Part shown: piece after piece, positions 46,350-54,689 of the stretch
Position numbering within the stretch: position 1 is the first letter of the stretch
How the letters are laid out: each line of letters starts with the position of its first letter
Assembly (NCBI GenBank): GCA_029582155.1
Contig: CM055912.1
Coordinates: 1,612,001 to 1,676,000, forward strand
Length of the DNA: 64,000 nt
Direction of reading: 5' to 3'
DNA from: Panopea generosa
Lineage: Eukaryota; Mollusca; Bivalvia; Adapedonta; Hiatellidae
Notes under the pieces: generated by a model
The model's database searches: none
What the model was told of the DNA's origin: nothing
The model's input: only the letters and a program-made list of their open reading frames with translations
Position numbers and translations under genes: made by a program

Positions 46350-46357
46350 TGACGTCA
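46350..46357. promoter_or_regulatory. CRE-like palindrome TGACGTCA
   Basis: A perfect cAMP-response-element palindrome, preceded by 'GTCACGTAAC' about 20 bases upstream. It lies 0.8 kb before promoter-like sequence at 47.13-47.20 kb. The match is exact, but a regulatory role is inference. Confidence 0.4.
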
Positions 46358-46586
46358 AAATTTCGTTCGCGATTATGATTTTGATGGTTCACCCAGTAAA
46401 TTGTTAATAATTTCATTGTAACTCAACTTAATGATGTATTTTATTAACACCGTTTGATAAATTAATGTTTCATTGATTTATTTCAACAGTTTGTTTATGT
46501 TGTCAAGCCGTATAACAGCGTTAAATGACATACACAGCGAAGCGATGTCAGTGGATTTTTTTCCAGTACATAAATTGGTCAAGCGC

Positions 46587-46653
46587 AATAAGGCGTTATG
46601 GACAGCATATCAGATATCAAAATAATAAAAAAGCTGTCCATTCACGCCTTATT
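46587..46653. repeat. Imperfect hairpin, about 20-bp arms
   Basis: 'AATAAGGCGTTATGGACAGC' is answered by 'GCTGTCCATTCACGCCTTAT' after a loop of 26 bases. The arms match except around the centre (TTA against GAA). It could be the ends of a tiny MITE or a cruciform site. Confidence 0.75.
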
Positions 46654-47130
46654 TAATCAGGCTAAATGGCAATTATAAATAATCCTCATTTCTTCTTCTT
46701 TAAAAATGCATTTTCTTTATTTAAATGCTCATTTTTTTTTTATTGGAATCGCATTATTGATATATTTTGAACATTTAAATAGCATTGTCATGTTTGAATT
46801 GTGAATTTAGAAAAAAAAGTTGATGCTTGGAAATTGGGGTATGAATACATGATTTCGAAAGTCTACTTTCACTTTGTCACCACACTGAGCAGAAAAAAAC
46901 ATCTCTTATATGACACATGACCCCTACTTTTCTCATCACATTTTGATAGTGCAGAGGTTGACAAACAGTAAAATGTAGGTTTCACTTCTTTCATTTGGGT
47001 TTCTCTATGAATGACAAGCTTTCAAAATTTTACTATTTACTATAGAATAAAGAACACAAATCAATGATTGGTTTGTGAACAGATGGCGCCAAATTTCCGG
47101 ATTATACTCCGCCCAATCTGAGGTGTCCGT
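46654..47130. other. Noncoding, nothing recognised
   Basis: AT-rich sequence before the CCAAT/ETS motif cluster. I see no repeat family or exon. Confidence 0.35.
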
Positions 47131-47200
47131 ATTGACCAATCAAAACAAAGTTTAAAGAAATACCGGCTGAACTGGCAAAATGGCGATTACTTCCGGAAAC
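47131..47200 (+). promoter_or_regulatory. Promoter-like cluster and candidate start exon
   Basis: 'GACCAATCAAAAC' contains a CCAAT box. 'ATTACTTCCGGAAACG' contains a perfect ETS-type ACTTCCGGAA site. Between them 'CAAAATGGCG' puts an ATG at 47180 in a good start context, and a GTATGT donor follows at 47201 (peptide MAITSGN). ETS sites at transcription starts are common in housekeeping promoters. The phase does not fit the kinase exon at 47422 directly (0 against 2), so an intermediate exon would be needed. Confidence 0.4.
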
Positions 47201-47384
47201 GTATGTAAACAAACATTAATTTAAAATGATAACTGTTGAAATAAATTTTGAGTAGGAAAATGGTCAAACTGCATTATGGTCATCAAAGGTAATGTGTTTT
47301 ATGCTCCTTGACCATATTACCGGTGTACTTACTGTAAAAATATTGTAAAAAAATAACAAAATAATTTTCTCTGCTTGCCTGTTT

Positions 47385-47415
47385 GAAGTGGAATATCAGA
47401 TACTGTGAGATTTTA
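47385..47415. repeat. 31-base duplicate of the kinase exon in the preceding intron
   Basis: Starts 'GAAGTGGAATATCAGATACT' and is identical to 47478-47508, which lies 93 bases further on inside the exon. The duplicate includes the premature TGA, so it arose after, or together with, that mutation. Confidence 0.85.
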
Positions 47416-47421
47416 TTTTAG

Positions 47422-47594
47422 GGGAGTTTGCTGCAGTGAAGATTCTGGAATCAATTCACGAAATCATGGAGGAGATAGAAGTGGAATATCAGATACTGTG
47501 AGATTTTAATGATCATAAAGACATGCCATGGTTCCATGGACTGTACCTGAGACCCGGGGAAAAGACAGATGACCAGCTCTGAATCATCATGGAG
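47422..47594 (+). pseudogene. Protein kinase exon, myosin III/NinaC-like, two TGA stops
   Basis: Between 'TTTTATTTTAG' and 'GTTAGT' the exon reads EFAAVKILESIHEIMEEI, EVEYQIL, TGA, DFNDHKDMPWFHGLYL, RPGEKTDDQL, TGA, IIME. AVK holds the ATP-anchoring lysine and EEIEVEY the helix-C glutamate. The A-V-K-I-L-x-x-I-H-x-I-x-E-E-I-E-x-E-Y wording is characteristic of myosin III/NinaC kinases, a Ste20-related group. The first TGA fits a change from CGA, the second from TGG (QLW is conserved). The exon borders are kept. A 31-base piece of this exon is also present just upstream (47385-47415). Confidence 0.7.
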
Positions 47595-47909
47595 GTTAGT
47601 ATTTATTGAAAAATATGGTGTGGTGGGGAGGGGATATTGGAATATCTTAAAATATTAGTTGAAACCTACTGGTTTTACACAAATACAGCCAGGCCTGGCT
47701 AGCTCAGTTGGTAGTGTGTCTGACTGAATCATGAGTTCGAATCTTCGCCTGGCCATCATCTCCATGATTGTTGATATATGATGTTGCGTCACATTGTTAT
47801 TCATCACTTACCACTGATTCAAGTGGAAAAATTATTAGTGTTTTGCGGAGATGGATGTGCTCGAGTACTGACTGACCTTCGATATCCCAGGAAAGAGCAG
47901 TTAAGTTAA

Positions 47910-48240
47910 CCCTTTACTTCACCTCTTATATAGATGCCTTTGGACACCTCTAATATAGATGCCTTTGGACACCAGCTGACTTCTAATATAGACGTCTTTG
48001 GACACCTCCAATAAAGACGCCTTTGGACACCTCTAATATAGACACCTTTGGACACCTCTAATATAGAACTGAAGGCTTTTGAATTATTGGCTGAATTATG
48101 TTTATATCAACTGACAGAGTGGAAAAAAGTGCAGAAAGTGTTCAGATTGCTTGTTACGAGCAATCTGAACTCTTCATGCACTGTTTTCTTAAGGCCTTCT
48201 GTGATTGGTGCAGGAAAATGCGTATCTATGGAGTAAAGGG
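47910..48240. mobile_element. piggyBac-like MITE, 331 bp, TTAA target
   Basis: Begins CCCTTTACTTC and ends GGAGTAAAGGG (complement CCCTTTACTCC), with TTAA directly on both sides; CCC-type ends plus TTAA are typical of piggyBac. Inside are about five 25-bp tandem units ('ATGCCTTTGGACACC', 'TCTAATATAG') at 47925-48066 and a perfect 12-bp-arm palindrome at 48140-48170. The frame 48048-48236 is a by-product. No transposase is present. Confidence 0.8.
48140..48170. repeat. Perfect subterminal palindrome in the piggyBac-like MITE
   Basis: GTTCAGATTGCT and AGCAATCTGAAC are exact complements separated by seven bases (TGTTACG). Confidence 0.9.
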
Positions 48241-48447
48241 TTAACTAATCTTCTGTTAGCCCTCAATGGCGTAAAATGATGCTAAGTATTCAAACAAACT
48301 AACAAACAATCTACACAAACAATATTATCAATGTAATTTGTAAAGTTATACTAACAAATATTACAAGTGATGTAAAATAAAACATTTTAGTGGGCTTTAA
48401 CATTTTCAACTTTTTATACGTTGGGCATGACATCGTGTTTTATTGGT

Positions 48448-48766
48448 GGAAAATTGTTGCATGATGTTTAGCATTGCAATTTTTCAGTCATATCATGACA
48501 CATGTCTGCTTGAGACAGTATTCTAAGTGCTGCCACACTGAAATGTCATGCCATAGGCGCATGGTATGATATACCACTAAATCACATTATTCTGACACCA
48601 GGCCAACCAGACCTTGAACTATCCTCTAATAGTTGAGCGCCAAGTGCGGAAGTTTATAGTACCATTTTTTAAAGTTTTGCTATGACCTGGCCAGGGATTG
48701 AGCCCCATTACCTTCCACATGCGAGGTGGATGCTTTACCACTAGACAACTGCTGTGGTATATTGGA
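48448..48766 (-). mobile_element. SINE family B
   Basis: Full body order ('GCAATTTTTCAGTCATATCA', 'GAGACAGTATTCTAAGTGCT', 'CTATCCTCTAATAGTTGAG') and the minus-strand head 'AGTTGTCTAGTGGTAAAGCA'. More diverged than the 39.0- and 62.4-kb copies. Confidence 0.8.
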
Positions 48767-48908
48767 TGAGGAATACCACAGATATGATATACACATGAGT
48801 CTGCTTATAACCACTGTCCTAATTTAAAAATTACTGGCAAACAAAAAGTTTTGGACTGAGCTGGTAGTACTACACTGTTCTGTAGATGTTGTTGATAAAG
48901 ACTATGTA

Positions 48909-49086
48909 CAGTCAAACCTGATTTAAGCAGCCAATCAAGGGAAAGAGCAAATTTGGACATTTAAGACAGGTTGTTGCTTAATACAGGTTGATTTACTCCG
49001 AAAGCATAGAAATGGGGAATAGAAAATATTGTTGCTTAAGGCAGGTGGCTGGTTAATAGAGGTGACCACTGACACAGGTTTGACTG
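48909..49086. mobile_element. TA-flanked MITE G, 178 bp
   Basis: 'CAGTCAAACCTG' and its complement 'CAGGTTTGACTG' are the ends, with TA on both sides. Inside, 'TTAAGCAGCC', 'TTGCTTAATACAGG' and 'TTGCTTAAGGCAGG' recur. Further copies start at 63184 and 63938. Confidence 0.85.
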
Positions 49087-49216
49087 TATAACAGTATCAC
49101 ACAATATCACACAATATTATACAATATCACACAGTATTACACAATATCACACAATATCATACAATATCACACAATATCATACAAAATCACACAATATCAC
49201 ACAATATCATACAATA
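49087..49216. repeat. 10-bp tandem repeat (ACAATATCAC)n
   Basis: About 13 units of ACAATATCAC/ACAATATCAT, starting at the right end of MITE G. Confidence 0.9.
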
Positions 49217-49304
49217 AATAATGAAACAGACTGGAGATGTCAGTAGCTTTATTTGATACAATTGATTTACTAAGGTACAGAATCTAGATTGGTGTTACTG
49301 CTGC

Positions 49305-49395
49305 TGAAAATAATTCAAACTACACACATAATAAATTAAAATTATTTGAACTACACACACGATAAATTATTCAAACTACACACATAATAAATTAT
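49305..49395. repeat. Three-unit repeat, 28-32 bp
   Basis: 'TTCAAACTACACACATAATA' plus 'AATTA' recurs three times with small changes, the last ending at 'AATTATAATCC'. Confidence 0.7.
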
Positions 49396-49410
49396 AATCC
49401 TTAATATCAC

Positions 49411-49620
49411 AGCTGGGCCCAGTTATCTTTGGTTGTGAGTTTGAGTCACTGCCTGGACACAGTCTATGTGATGATTGATATACAATATTGCTTCTCATTG
49501 TCATTGTTTCCCACTGCTGATTTCAGTGGTAAAATTATCAGCTGTTTTCTGAGATTGGTGTGCTTGAGTACTAGTAACCTTCCATAAAAGAGTGGCTGGT
49601 CGTCTGTTGAACAAATCAAA
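49411..49620 (+). mobile_element. SINE family A, head-damaged
   Basis: 'GCTGGGCCCAGTTATCTTTG' is followed, after loss of the anticodon region, by 'TGAGTTTGAGTCACTGCC', 'GATGATTGATATACAATATT' and 'GTGCTTGAGTACTAGTAACC'. The tail is short. Confidence 0.65.
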
Positions 49621-49762
49621 TATATCAATATGAAATTCCTTGTTCGAGAAGGAAGTTCTTTAAGACGAAGTACATGTACATACAAAAACAGTTGGTGTAC
49701 CAGGGCAACTGATATATGCTATGAATATTGTATTTACCTTTCAAAAAGATTTTATTTTATTT

Positions 49763-50760
49763 TTTTATGCCCCACCAAACCATTTATGCTGAGGGGAGCA
49801 TATAGAGTTGCCCTTGTCCATGCATACATTCACCCATATAGGGTTGCCCTTGTCCATGCATACATTTGCCCATATAGAGTTGCCCTTGTCCATGCATACA
49901 TTCACCCATATAGTGTTGCTCTTGTCCATGCATACATTTGCCCATATAGAGTTGCCCTTGTCCATGCATACATTCACCCATATAGGGTTGCCCTTGTCCA
50001 TGCATACATTTGCCCATATAGAGTTGCCCTTGTCCATGCATACATTCACCCATATAGGGTTGCCCTTGTCCATGCATACATTTGCCCATATAGAGTTGCC
50101 CTTGTCCATGCATACATTTGCCCATATAGAGTTGCCCTTGTCCATGCATACATTTGCCCATATAGAGTTACCCTTGTCCATGCATACATTTGCCCATATA
50201 GAGTTGTCCTTGTCCATGCATACATTTGCCCATATAGAGTTGCCCTTGTCCATGCATACATTTGCCCATATAGAGTTGCCCTTGTCCATGCATACATTTG
50301 CCCATATAGAGTTGCCCTTGTCCATGCATACATTTGCCCATATAGAGTTGCCCTTGTCCATGCATACATTTGCCCATATGGAGTTGCCCTTGTCCATGCA
50401 TACATTCCCCATCTTGAGTTGCCCTTGTCCATGCATACATTCCCCCATCTTGTCTGCTCTGCTCTTAAATTTCACAACCAATTTTCACCAAACTTACTAG
50501 GATGTATTGGAATGAAGTTTAGTTGCTGATATCATCATAATGTTCCGGTTGATATAAACCTAACCTTAACATTTGTTGGAGTTATGCCCTTCATTTATCT
50601 TTTATGATTAATATTATCACTTCCTTAGCAGCTCTACTCCACTTCAATTTCTCTCCCAAACTTGCCAGGGAGTATCGGTTTGAATTCCAGTCATCATGAC
50701 AATGGTCCTTTATTTATTTTTATTGGTATGTCTACCACACTCTCTTATCAGCTCTACTCT
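49763..50760 (+). repeat. Dispersed repeat 'ATGCCCCACCAAACC' with an internal 36-bp array
   Basis: The left part 'ATGCCCCACCAAACCATTTA', then 'GAGGGGAGCATATAGAGTTG', and the right part after the array ('CTCTTAAATTTCACAACCAA', 'TTTTCACCAAACTTACTAGG') are of a type I know as a common interspersed repeat in bivalve genomes; that attribution is from memory. The array replaces the short simple repeat usually found after 'CCCTTGTCC'. Confidence 0.6.
49795..50455. repeat. 36-bp minisatellite, about 18 units
   Basis: Unit: 'AGTTGCCCTTGTCCATGCAT', then 'ACATTTGCCCATATAG'. In the left half, units alternate between CATTCACCC...GGG and CATTTGCCC...GAG types, that is a 72-bp dimer; the right half is a run of the second type. 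As 36 is a multiple of three and stops are absent in several frames, long frames arise on both strands (for example 49630-50529 and 49765-50481). None is a credible gene. Confidence 0.95.
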
Positions 50761-51521
50761 TCCTACCCTTAAGGAATCTAAAAGCACAAACATAAACTTA
50801 TAGGCCCTATGCAGCTTATCCTGGGGACCTTTTGCATTTGTGTATAGAATTAAGTGTATATGGTACCCAGGTGAGCCAGTAATCTAAAAGGCAAAGTTAG
50901 GTTTAGACCGAGCAGTTCAAAATCAATTAGTAGTGCATCGGGTACAACCATTAACAGGTGTAAAATGAACACATCATTTTGAACACAGGACGTTGGGCTG
51001 GACCCAGGAAAATCATATTTGACCCAATTACTGGGGAAACATATAAATGGGACCCAATAGTTAACTAAGTTTAGGTATAGATATATTATATGTATGTCAC
51101 GATGTCAAGGGTCAGTTTGTAGGTGCAAATTTAAACACTAAAATAAATAATGACTTGTTTAAAGAAGAAAGAGAAATGCCAGTCAAAACTTCAAGAACTG
51201 AGTATAATCAATCATTTCAAGATTAAAATAAGAATATGAAAAATAAAATAATTAATAATGTATCAGAAATCTTACAAAATGAACATAACAAACACATGAA
51301 ATGAAAAGCACATGCGAAAGAGGAAAAGAGATAAATAAACCCTGATTAATTGGTTTAAGTGGTGACATTTGACTTGCATTTAGTTCTATACACCTGATGC
51401 TGTACCGTTATCAGGCTGGTTGATAACTTATTGGTAGTTTCCATATCTGACAAAAAGGAGATCTGTTACAAGTGGCTTCATGAAACCATGGAAACAGAAT
51501 TTTATCTTAAATTGGAACACA
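50761..51521. other. Noncoding, nothing recognised
   Basis: AT-rich. It includes a patch at 50985-51060 with the words 'GGACCCAGGAAAATCATA', 'TTGACCCAATTACTGGG' and 'GGGACCCAATAG', with no assignable family. Confidence 0.35.
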
Positions 51522-51822
51522 CAGCCAGGCCCAGTTAGCTCAGTCAGTTGCAGGTTTGACTATCAATCCAGGGGTCATGAGTTTGAATCCTTGTCCAGCT
51601 ACAGTCTCCTTGATGATTGTTATACAACATTGCATCTTATTGTTATTCATATCTCACTGTTTATTCAAGTGGAAAATTTAGCAGTTACTTGCAAAGATGA
51701 GTGTACTTGAGTACTGGTTTAACCTTTCAGGATCCCAGGAAAGAGTGGTTAGGTTAACAAATCATCTGTTATCCCTCGATGGCATAAAAATGATGCTAAA
51801 TATTCAAACAAACAAACAAATC
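51522..51822 (+). mobile_element. SINE family A, full length
   Basis: 'CCAGGCCCAGTTAGCTCAGT', 'CTATCAATCCAGGGGTCATG', 'GAGTTTGAATCC', the body with 'GAGTACTGGTTTAACC', 'CCCAGGAAAGAGTGGTTAGG' and 'GCATAAAAATGATGCTAAAT', and the tail (CAAA)n. It serves as a reference copy for the others here. Confidence 0.9.
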
Positions 51823-52004
51823 TATCGCACATACTTAGACTAAGTTTTGTCAAACATGTGATTCTGACTGCTTGCCTCAGGACAAACTAGGAATCTGTAG
51901 TTAATTATCCAACAGTTGAAACGTATTGAAATTGGGCCATATTCTAATATAATGTGACTAGATGCATTAAGGAACATCCATTTATGTTTCAGACCACTGA
52001 GATC

Positions 52005-52322
52005 TGGTCATATATTTATGTTTCAGGCCACTGGGATCTGGTCATCTATATATTTTAGACCATTGGGATCTGGTCATCTATTTATGTTTCAGACCACTGG
52101 GATCTGGTTATCTATAAATTTCAGACCATTGGGATCTGGTCATCTATTTATGTTTCAGACCCCTGGGATCTGGTCATCTATTTATGTTTCAGACAACTGG
52201 GATCTGGTCATCTATTTATGTTTCAGACCAAAGGGATCTGGTCATCTATTTATATTTCAGACCACTGGGATCTGGTCATCTTTTTATATTTCAAACCACT
52301 GGGAACTGGCCATCTATTTCGT
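52005..52322. repeat. 34-bp tandem repeat, about 9-10 units
   Basis: Unit: 'TTTATGTTTCAGACCACTGG', then 'GATCTGGTCATCTA'. Since 34 is not a multiple of three the peptide cycles through three forms. Frames at 52018-52344 and 52218-52541 derive from it. Confidence 0.9.
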
Positions 52323-52630
52323 TCAGCAAATAATTCATACATAGCCATTCTGCATGGAAACACTCTTGATTTGAAACCAAAAAATATTTTGGATTTACGA
52401 CTGACGAAGGAAAAGTTTGAACTGGCTAAAAGTAAAATTGTACATTACGTACATCACAATAATAATCTAGTACACCATTTGGTAGTCTTATATTTATTGA
52501 TCATTTTAGCAAGTGTCAAGCTACATGCTGCTCAAGCATAGATTTACTGGTAGTACCAAAAATTGTATGTAATGTAATTAAACCAAGTATGTGTATATAA
52601 ACAGTTTATGTAAAATAGGAATGTAGTGTT
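52323..52630. other. Noncoding, nothing recognised
   Basis: The frame leaving the 34-bp array continues to about 52541 with a mixed peptide, but there is no domain or splice context. Confidence 0.35.
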
Positions 52631-52815
52631 GATCTAACAGTAGAGCATCTGCCTCTCATGTGGAAGGTTGAAGGTTCAATCTCTGGCCAGTTCATATCAG
52701 AAAAATGGTACTAGAACCTACCTCACTTAGCACTCAGCATTTAGAGGATAGTTCTAGGTCTGGTCAGCCCGGTGTCTGTATATTGTGACTGGGTGGAAAG
52801 CAACGCTAAACATCG
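52631..52815 (+). mobile_element. SINE family B with internal deletion
   Basis: Head 'GATCTAACAGTAGAGCATCT', 'CATGTGGAAGGTTGAAGGTT', then 'ATTTAGAGGATAGTTCTAGG' and 'ATTGTGACTGGGTGGAAAGC', jumping to the end 'AACGCTAAACATCGTACAG'. The middle third of the body is missing. Confidence 0.75.
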
Positions 52816-52859
52816 TACAGATAATCTCATTTATTATTTGAAATATTGTTCTGTGACAA

Positions 52860-53165
52860 TTCATTTATGAGTGTCACATATGAAGTTTTATGATGTTTCA
52901 TATAGTTATGAAGTTACATGACATGACACATATATATATATATATATGAAGTTATGTGAAGTGTCAGATATGAAGTTATGTGAAGTGTCACATATGAAGT
53001 TATGTGAAGTGTCACATATGAAGTTATGTGAAGTGTCACATATGAAGTGTTGTATAATGAGCATCACATATGAAGTTTGTGAACTTTCACATATGAAGTT
53101 ATGTGAAGTGTCAGATATGAAGTTATGTGAAGTGTCATATACAAAATGTTATATACAAAGTGTAT
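52860..53165. repeat. 24-bp tandem repeat, about 10 units
   Basis: Unit: 'ATGAAGTTATGTGAAGTGTC' plus 'ACAT', with a (TA)n run at 52930-52946. The in-frame peptide MKLCEVSH repeats; this is not a credible gene. Confidence 0.9.
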
Positions 53166-53329
53166 CTATAAAACTAAATAGATCGTTTCACATTTGTAAC
53201 AACTTATGATGTTACAATACTTGAATCTATTTTAATGAACTTGCTTTGATGACTCTTTGGTGTACTAACACCAGAGTAGAATGTATTGTGCAATGATGTA
53301 TTTTACAACATTTTTCCAGAACTATTCAA

Positions 53330-53530
53330 ATGAGGCTGAGCTTGTTCCAGGCTATGGGATTAAGATTTCTGTATCCCAGCTGGATACATGCCTGAGAAAG
53401 GCTAAATGGAGTGAAACAGCTTTGGCCAGACATTTACTAGTTGTGTTTTTGATGAACACCTTTTCAAGAAGTTCAGCCAGTACAAAAACAAGACCTGCAC
53501 TGGACAAAGATATTATTAATGATTTTATCA
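53330..53530 (+). CDS. BEN-domain exon, intact
   Basis: Between 'TTTTTCCAG' and GTAAGTAG the frame is open for 67 codons. It reads ELVPGYGIKISVSQLDTCLR, then KAKWSETALARHLLVVFL, NTFSRSSASTKTRPALDKD and IINDFIS. The pattern (hydrophobic strand with G-x-G-I, then A-R-x-L-L-x-x-x-F, S-x-S, R-P-A-L-D, I-I-x-x-F-I) is that of the BEN domain, a DNA- and protein-binding module of chromatin-associated factors. It enters in phase 0 and leaves in phase 1. No other exons of the gene were recognised in the window. It could be part of a live gene or a stray copy. Confidence 0.7.
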
Positions 53531-53901
53531 GTAAGTAGATAAATCTCACTTATCGTGAATTAAAGACATAAACTGAAGATTGTTCTATTTGCATTTGTTA
53601 TAAGAAAGCAACACAAGAGCGCTGATTTTCAATAGTGATTTGGAATTGGAGGAAAATTGGAATCAAGTATAAAATAGGCAGAGACCTTTCTGATCACAAA
53701 CGGAAAATAATCAAGATTTTTTTAAAAACATTTTCTTGTAAGACTGATAAGTTATAGGTTATTTAGGCTCATTTCAACTTTTAATTCATTTTTAGCTTGT
53801 CTTTTTGGAAAAGAGCTGTTGTCATGACCCTGGCACCATCATTGTCCTTACCGTCAATGTCCAGCTGAACTCTTATCTTTAGCTCAGCTCTTTCTCTGAT
53901 C
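53531..53901. other. Intron-like sequence after the BEN exon
   Basis: AT-rich, with no further exon seen before the SINE at 53.9 kb. Confidence 0.35.
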
Positions 53902-54182
53902 CAGGTCCAATTAGCTCAGCCAGTTACACATCTGACTATCAGTCCAGGGGTCGTGAGTTCGAATCCCTATCCAGCAACAATCTTCATGATAATTGATATA
54001 CCACATTGTGTCTCATTATCACCGCTGATTTAAAGTGGGGAATTTATCAGGTTCTTGCAGAGATGGGGTATGCTTGAGTACTGGTTAACCTTTCAGGATC
54101 CCAGGAAACAGTGGTTGGGTTAACTGATCGTTTGTTAGCCCTGGATGGCCTAAAAATGATGCTAAATATTCAATCAATCAAT
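53902..54182 (+). mobile_element. SINE family A, full length
   Basis: 'CCAGGTCCAATTAGCTCAG', 'GACTATCAGTCCAGGGGTC', 'GTGAGTTCGAATCCC', 'GAGTACTGGTTAACC', 'CCCAGGAAACAGTGGTTGGG', 'TTAACTGATCGTTTGTTAGC', and the tail 'ATTCAATCAATCAATT'. It shows the uninterrupted TTAA site used by the piggyBac-like MITE in the 47.7-kb copy. Confidence 0.9.
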
Positions 54183-54399
54183 TCTCTGTTTCTCAACCAA
54201 CAACTTATGTTATAGTGACTAAACCTCATAAACACATTCATACCATGTTATACAAACAATGTATATAGTTAAAATTGCCATGATTTGGGCTGTAAACCCT
54301 TAGGTTAATATCAATGTGAACTTTTTCAACATGATGGTGATTAGTTTACAGAATCAATACCTATTGCTGAAAAAATAAAAATGGATTTAAAAAAATCAT

Positions 54400-54670
54400 T
54401 CAAACATTGTCTAAGCAAAAAAAATTTTCACGCAGATCTGACAGGAGTCCCAGGAAAACTACATGAGATTTCTGTCCTCCAGATCGCCGACTGTTAGTTA
54501 CTATCATTTCTCCATTGGAAACCCTTTTGTACCACCAATAAATAAGACTCTGGGATAGACCTTCTGTTGAACAGTTGTGCAAAATAAACGTCATGGTAAC
54601 CTGTGGGGTCATTTTACACTGAACAAAGTTTTTTATCACACTCAAAATTTCCACTCTAGGCTTGATTTAT
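54400..54670 (-). pseudogene. Mariner-type transposase N-terminal helix-turn-helix, remnant
   Basis: Minus strand from about 54663: KPRVEILSVIKNFVQCKMTP, then NCSTEGLSQSLIYWWYKRVS and NGEMIVTNSRRSGGQKSH. The run of 'R-x-V-I-K-F', 'L-S-x-S-x-x-x-W-Y-K-R', 'G-x-x-x-V', 'R-S-G' is the DNA-binding half of Mos1-like mariner transposases. The frame continues without recognisable catalytic part, so this is a fragment. A better-bounded mariner element lies at 58451-59316. Confidence 0.6.
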
Positions 54671-54689
54671 AGTTTTTTGTCCATTTCAG

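Larger units (their letters stand above)
47692..48306 (+). mobile_element. SINE family A, interrupted by a piggyBac-like MITE
   Basis: The head 'GCCTGGCTAGCTCAGTTGG' and 'ATGAGTTCGAATCTTC' with the body run to 'GAGCAGTTAAGTTAA' at 47909. The 3' part resumes at 48241 'TTAACTAATCTTCTGTTAGC' and ends 'ATTCAAACAAACTAACAAAC'. In the uninterrupted copies at 51.5 and 53.9 kb the corresponding site reads GGTTAAC, so the empty site is known. Confidence 0.85.

Noticed and set aside
49630..50529. A 299-codon plus-strand frame and 238-codon minus-strand frame in the 36-bp array
   Set aside because: Opposite-strand frames of similar length over the same 36-bp unit show this is a property of the repeat. 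The flanking part belongs to a dispersed repeat.
52323..52541. Kinase-like 'DLKPKNIL' wording in the frame after the 34-bp array, as part of the kinase gene
   Set aside because: The surrounding residues do not fit a catalytic loop (no H-R-D, no following D-F-G), and the frame comes out of the tandem repeat; the likeness is chance.
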